From: an uncultured Lachnospiraceae bacterium
GTDB lineage: Bacteria; Bacillota; Clostridia; Lachnospirales; Lachnospiraceae
Direction of reading: 5' to 3'
Length of the DNA stretch: 10,634 nt
Assembly: GCA_902796375.1 (NCBI GenBank)
Contig: CADBOW010000234.1
Location: forward strand, 1 to 10,634
The number at the start of each line of letters is the position of its first letter. The first letter of the stretch is position 1. Both the position numbers and the translations under genes were made by a program. Shown in pieces: positions 7,201-10,634 of this stretch. Below the pieces are notes generated by a model that was not told the DNA's origin, did no database searches, and was given only the letters and a program-made list of their open reading frames with translations.

Positions 7201-7356
7201 TCCGGCTTGAAATCTTCTCAGGGTTCGGATAATGTATCTGGTATTCCGGTTTTCAAGCTTTGGAAGTAGAATCCGGATCGTCAGGAATTCCGCATCTGCA
7301 GCGTGCGGGGGTATATTTGTGATCACTTTGATTGAAAGAGAAAAAGGAGGGGAAGA
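7201..7356 (+). promoter_or_regulatory. Gap between the MoxR operon and the acyl cassette, with a weak promoter candidate
   Basis: TTGAAA (7207-7212) is followed by GATAAT (7228-7233) with a 15-base spacer, or by TAATGT (7230-7235) with 17 bases. Neither is ideal. An 8-bp inverted repeat, GCTTGAAA (7205-7212) and TTTCAAGC (7251-7258), could enclose a 38-base loop and covers the -35-like element. No T-tract follows, so there is no clear terminator after the transglutaminase gene, and readthrough from the MoxR operon is possible. GTGATCAC (7319-7326) is a short perfect palindrome. The gap ends in AGGAGG (7345-7350), 6 bases before the next ATG. Confidence 0.3.
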
Positions 7357-8742
7357 ATGAAGTATTATGATCTGACAGCGGCGCAGAACCTGCATAATCG
7401 TTGGATCCATGAGTATGGAACCCAGCAGGTTTCCGGCATCAGCATAGTTGCGTCGGTAAAGGCTCCGCTGGAGTTTGGGCTTTTGAAGAAATGTATCCTT
7501 TTGGAGTATGAGCGATATGGCTGCATGCGCATCCGGTTTACCAAGCCGGACAAGAACGGAAATGTACGTCAGTACATTTCAAAGAAGCTTCCGGAGGAGA
7601 TCCCGATAGTTGATCTTCGGGACCGGGGAAGTCTGGCGGAAGCGGATAAGGTCATGCAGCAGTGGGCATATGAGACATTTGACGAGAGTAACATACCGCT
7701 GTGTGAATTCCGTATGGTGGATCTTCCGGAGGGCTATCGGGGAATGTTCATCCACATGGATCACCGGCTGATCGATTCCTCCGGTTACGCGGTGATGGTG
7801 AAGGATATCTTCCAGCTCTATATGCATTATCAGTTCGGCTCGGATTATCCGCGGGATCTTGCGGATTATGAGACCGTGCTTCAGAAGGATCTTGCGAGAG
7901 CGTCGGATCCGAAGCGGAAGGAGAAGGATCGGAAGTTCTGGGCAGAGCATTTTGACACCTACGGTGAACCGCTCTACTCGGATATTCAGGGCCCCTCCGT
8001 GCTGGAGAAGGCGAGGGAGAAGCACGGAAATCCGAACCTTCGTGCTGCGGATATCGAGAGAAAGAATCTTTTTGTAACGGTGAAGGATTATTATCTGGAG
8101 CCGGCGCCGACGAAACGGCTTTTGAATTTCTGCGCGGAGCACAGCATTTCCATGACGAATCTGGTGCTGTTTCTGATGCGGACCTATCTGTCGAAGGTGA
8201 ACAACGGGCAGGAGGATATTACCATCGAGAATTTCATTTCCAGACGGTCCACCCATAACGAGTGGTCCTCCGGCGGCAGCAGGACCATCATGTTCCCCTG
8301 CCGGACCATCATTAAGCCGGAGATGGAATTCCTGGAGGCTCTGTATGAGATCCAGCAGGTGCAGAATCACATTTATCTGCATGGAGGCTACGATCCGGCG
8401 GCGATCGTGGAGGAGATGAAGCGCCGTTACGGAACCCCGGATGATACCAGCTATGTCAGCTGCTATCTCACATATCAGCCGGTCATGAGCTACGGGACCA
8501 GCCATCATCTGAAGGATATCCCCATGCATATCAAATGGTTTGCAAACGGGGCGGCTACAAAGAAAATGTATCTCACGGTGACGCCCAACGAGAAGGGGGA
8601 GATGAATTTCTCCTTCCACTACCAGACGGCGGATCTGACGGAGCACGATGTGGAGCTTATGTATTACTACATGATGCGGATGCTTTTCCTGGGGATCGAG
8701 GACTCGCATATCACGGTCGGAGAAATGCTGGAGCAGGCGTAA
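7357..8742 (+). CDS. Stand-alone condensation-domain-like acyltransferase
   Basis: A 461-residue soluble protein, about the size of one NRPS condensation domain or one member of the wider CoA-dependent acyltransferase superfamily (condensation, WS/DGAT, alcohol acetyltransferase). The active-site motif is recognisable near the middle of the first half: IHMDHRLIDSSG at 132-143. Relative to HHxxxDG, the first His is Asp135, the catalytic His136 and structural Asp140 are kept, and Gly is Ser141. The second half has condensation-like landmarks: a strand and turn at MFPCRTI (312-318), a helix EFLEALYEIQQVQNHIY (324-340), and a C-terminal pattern MNFSFHYQTADLTEHDVELM (416-435) like the closing strand and helix of these enzymes. 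No signal peptide or membrane segment is seen. A strong AGGAGG sits 6 bases before the ATG. It is followed after 32 bases by an acyl carrier protein gene, which suggests an acyl-carrier thioester as donor. The acceptor (amine or alcohol) cannot be told. Confidence 0.75.
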   Translation: MKYYDLTAAQNLHNRWIHEYGTQQVSGISIVASVKAPLEFGLLKKCILLEYERYGCMRIRFTKPDKNGNVRQYISKKLPEEIPIVDLRDRGSLAEADKVMQQWAYETFDESNIPLCEFRMVDLPEGYRGMFIHMDHRLIDSSGYAVMVKDIFQLYMHYQFGSDYPRDLADYETVLQKDLARASDPKRKEKDRKFWAEHFDTYGEPLYSDIQGPSVLEKAREKHGNPNLRAADIERKNLFVTVKDYYLEPAPTKRLLNFCAEHSISMTNLVLFLMRTYLSKVNNGQEDITIENFISRRSTHNEWSSGGSRTIMFPCRTIIKPEMEFLEALYEIQQVQNHIYLHGGYDPAAIVEEMKRRYGTPDDTSYVSCYLTYQPVMSYGTSHHLKDIPMHIKWFANGAATKKMYLTVTPNEKGEMNFSFHYQTADLTEHDVELMYYYMMRMLFLGIEDSHITVGEMLEQA

Positions 8743-8774
8743 CGAAAAATCAATAATATTACGGGAGGTTTTTT

Positions 8775-9008
8775 ATGGAAGAAAAGTTTAAGGACATTCT
8801 GTCACAGTACACGCAGTATTCTGTCGAAGAGCTGACAGGTGAATTACGTTTCAGAGAGGATCTGGATCTGTCTTCTCTGGATTTTATGACACTGCTGGGG
8901 GAGGTGGAGGACACCTTCGATATAACATTTGACAAAGCGGATGCCAATGGGATCTTCACCATTGGAGACGCCATCGATCTGATCAGGAGGAAAATGGAAA
9001 ATGAGTGA
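8775..9008 (+). CDS. Discrete acyl carrier protein
   Basis: A 77-residue acidic protein with the length and pattern of a stand-alone acyl or peptidyl carrier protein. The first helix is about 2-15. The phosphopantetheine site is in EDLDLSSLDFMTLL (28-41), with Ser34 as the likely attachment residue; the usual Asp of DSL is Ser33 here. A conserved acidic stretch GEVEDTFDI (42-50) forms the recognition helix, and TIGDAIDLI (62-70) is the usual last helix. The carrier would hold an acyl group as a thioester made by the ligase encoded directly downstream. GGGAGG lies 6 bases before the ATG, and the gene overlaps the ligase gene by 8 bases, so the two are probably made together. It is unlikely to be the housekeeping fatty-acid AcpP, because it lacks the strict DSL motif and is not with fab genes. 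A 4'-phosphopantetheinyl transferase must be supplied from elsewhere. Confidence 0.88.
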   Translation: MEEKFKDILSQYTQYSVEELTGELRFREDLDLSSLDFMTLLGEVEDTFDITFDKADANGIFTIGDAIDLIRRKMENE

Positions 9009-10530
9009 TCTGATTCGTAAGGTAATGGAAGACAGCTGTGCGGAGTACGCGGATCTTGATGCAGTCCGCTGGCTGGTGAAGAAGGAGATACAGACGCGTA
9101 CCTATGGCGAGCTGGGGGAACGGGTGGTTCTGATCCGTCGCGGCCTTCTGGCAGAGGGAGTTGAGCAGGAGCATATCGCCCTGATCGGCGGAAGCAGTGT
9201 CTGGTGGGTTGAGAGCTACCTGGGGATCGTGACGGGACGGATGTCCGCGATTCCGCTGGATACTGCCCTTCCCACAGAGGAACTGGCCGATCTGCTGAAC
9301 CGTTCGGACAGTGCCGGATTATTTATTGACAACGAGCATGCATCGAAGATCCCCACATTTCTGGAGAAATGCCCGAAGCTTCGCAAGGTCTGGATCATGG
9401 ACGGCGAGCCTGAGGAGGAGAATCCGGCAGTGAAGAATCTGGATCAGCTGATGGAGATCGGAAAGGATGCTCCGGACGGAGAGGGTCCGGCACCGGAGGA
9501 TCTGGCCATGATCATCTTCACATCCGGCACTACCGGAAAGAGCAAGGGGGCCATGCTGTCCCAGAACAATCTGGCTGCAAATCTGGAGGCCATGTCCTTC
9601 CGCACGGCACCGGGTGTCGTTCTGCTGAACGTTCTGCCGATCCATCATGCCTTCTGCCTGGTTATGGACTGGCTCCGGGGCTTCCGGAGAGGTGCGGTTG
9701 TATGCGTAAATGATTCACTGATGCATATGGTCAGGAACATGAGTATATTCCGCCCCCACGCCATGCTGATGGTTCCGATGATGATCGAGACCATCTTCAA
9801 GAGGATCGATGCGGGAAGTACGGATGAGAACCGCAAGGAGGTGGCTGCGAAGATCTTCGGCGGCAGACTCCGTTATATCTTTACAGGCGGAGCACATCTG
9901 GATGATTACTATCTGAACCGGTTCCAGGAACTGGATATCAAGGTGCTGGAGGGCTATGGTATGTCCGAATGCTCTCCGGTGATCAGTGCCAATACCCCGG
10001 TGGACTATAAGTTCGGTTCTGTGGGTAAGCCGCTTTCAAATGTGGAGATCGCCTTCTCTGAGGAGGGGGAGATCCTGGTTCGGGGAACCAGTGTTATGAA
10101 GCAGTATTACAAAATGCCCACGGAGACCTCCGAGGCGATTCAGGATGGATGGCTTCATACGGGAGATAAGGGCTATATGGATGAGGACGGATTCCTGTTC
10201 ATCAACGGACGGATCAAGAACCTTATCATTCTTTCCAATGGTGAAAATGTATCACCGGAGGAGATTGAAAATAAGCTGGCACTCTGTCCCCTCATCGGGG
10301 AGGTGGTTGTGGTTGGCCGTACCAACGGACTGGCCGCTGTTGTTTATCCGGATCAGGAGGTGGTTGCTGCAAAGGGTCTGGATGCAGAAGGCGTACGAGG
10401 GGGGATTCAGGCCTTTCTGGATGAGTTCAACATGTCACAGCCGACCTATCGTCATATTGTAGGCCTGGAGATCCGGGAAACTCCCTTTGAACGCAGTTCG
10501 ACCAAAAAAATCAAACGAAATCTGGTCTGA
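9001..10530 (+). CDS. AMP-forming acyl ligase (acyl-CoA synthetase / acyl-ACP ligase family)
   Basis: A 509-residue enzyme of the adenylate-forming ANL superfamily that activates a carboxylic acid with ATP to an acyl-AMP and then forms a thioester. Core motifs are complete: the P-loop TSGTTGKSKG (174-183), an A4-like region with PIHHAF (213-218), YGMSE (319-323), HTGD (386-389) with the AMP-ribose Asp389, NGRIKN (402-407) at the hinge to the C-terminal domain, and the C-terminal catalytic lysine in STKKIKR (probably Lys503). The overall pattern is closer to long- or medium-chain fatty acid ligases than to amino-acid A-domains, but specificity cannot be read with confidence. The ATG overlaps the carrier protein gene by 8 bases, and AGGAGG (8985-8990) lies 10 bases upstream within that gene. 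This coupling suggests the acceptor thiol is the carrier protein rather than free CoA. The protein is full length, with no membrane segment. Confidence 0.9.
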   Translation: MSDLIRKVMEDSCAEYADLDAVRWLVKKEIQTRTYGELGERVVLIRRGLLAEGVEQEHIALIGGSSVWWVESYLGIVTGRMSAIPLDTALPTEELADLLNRSDSAGLFIDNEHASKIPTFLEKCPKLRKVWIMDGEPEEENPAVKNLDQLMEIGKDAPDGEGPAPEDLAMIIFTSGTTGKSKGAMLSQNNLAANLEAMSFRTAPGVVLLNVLPIHHAFCLVMDWLRGFRRGAVVCVNDSLMHMVRNMSIFRPHAMLMVPMMIETIFKRIDAGSTDENRKEVAAKIFGGRLRYIFTGGAHLDDYYLNRFQELDIKVLEGYGMSECSPVISANTPVDYKFGSVGKPLSNVEIAFSEEGEILVRGTSVMKQYYKMPTETSEAIQDGWLHTGDKGYMDEDGFLFINGRIKNLIILSNGENVSPEEIENKLALCPLIGEVVVVGRTNGLAAVVYPDQEVVAAKGLDAEGVRGGIQAFLDEFNMSQPTYRHIVGLEIRETPFERSSTKKIKRNLV

Positions 10531-10539
10531 TCCGTTCCA

Positions 10540-10567
10540 CCGGAGGCAAAAGCTGTTTTGTCTCCGG
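10540..10567 (+). terminator. Strong hairpin just after the ligase gene, no T-tract
   Basis: A 12-bp stem (10540-10551 with 10556-10567, one G-T wobble) closes a GCTG tetraloop, 9 bases after the ligase stop. The stem ends in CCGG followed by CGAAGG rather than a run of T, so it is not a standard intrinsic terminator. It could be a 3'-end stabiliser or a processing or attenuation structure before the next gene. Confidence 0.45.
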
Positions 10568-10591
10568 CGAAGGGATGATTCAGAACGGCTA

Positions 10592-10620
10592 TTGTGAATA
10601 GGCTCTCACAGTTGTATGAT
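10592..10620 (+). promoter_or_regulatory. Candidate sigma-A promoter for a gene beyond the window
   Basis: TTGTGA (10592-10597), a 17-base spacer and TATGAT (10615-10620) make a good vegetative promoter match (4 of 6 and 5 of 6). Purine-rich GGAAGAAGAGA follows at the window edge. Placed after the hairpin at 10540-10567, it suggests that the next plus-strand gene can be transcribed on its own. Confidence 0.45.
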
Positions 10621-10634
10621 GTAGGAAGAAGAGA

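Noticed and set aside
5809..7410. Long minus-strand open frame (533 codons) opposite the transglutaminase gene
   Set aside because: It is antisense to a gene with complete catalytic motifs; the translation has no domain features and comes from codon bias on the opposite strand.

Overview
The window looks like chromosomal DNA from a Gram-positive anaerobe of the class Clostridia, most probably Lachnospiraceae-like. This is inferred from purine-rich AGGAGG-type ribosome binding sites, occasional GTG starts, a clostridial-style lipoprotein with a Ser/Gly/Thr/Glu-rich linker, a yeaC-yeaD-yebA-like operon, and GC-leaning genes separated by AT-rich gaps. No rRNA, tRNA, CRISPR array, transposase or phage gene was seen.

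Layout. (1) Bases 2-832 (+) are the 3' part of a cysteine synthase gene (cysK) whose first ~30 codons lie outside the window. (2) Bases 833-1034 separate two convergent genes and are packed with inverted repeats, one of them a plausible terminator. (3) Bases 1035-2459 (-) encode a lipoprotein of unknown function. (4) Bases 2460-3085 are a long, mostly AT-rich divergent intergenic region. It contains A-tracts, a TATAAT box, C-rich direct repeats and a strong rho-independent terminator, which together suggest a ~100-nt small RNA or an attenuated leader. (5) Bases 3086-7200 (+) form a tight three-gene operon: a MoxR-family AAA+ ATPase, a membrane DUF58 protein and a multi-pass membrane transglutaminase-like protein, the same arrangement as yeaC-yeaD-yebA in Bacillus subtilis. 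(6) After a 156-base gap, bases 7357-10530 (+) encode a compact acyl-transfer cassette: a stand-alone condensation-domain-like acyltransferase, a discrete acyl carrier protein and an AMP-forming acyl ligase, the last two overlapping by 8 bases. (7) The final ~100 bases hold a strong hairpin and a good sigma-A-type promoter candidate pointing at a gene beyond the window.

How they may work together. In the MoxR operon, the ATPase probably acts on the DUF58 partner at the membrane, with the transglutaminase domain working outside the cell. In the acyl cassette, the ligase would adenylate a carboxylic acid and load it onto the phosphopantetheine arm of the carrier protein. The condensation-like enzyme would then move the acyl group to an acceptor. 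This three-part cassette, with altered signature motifs in two of its proteins and no recognisable product, is the best candidate here for an undescribed system. Substrate and product cannot be read from the sequence.
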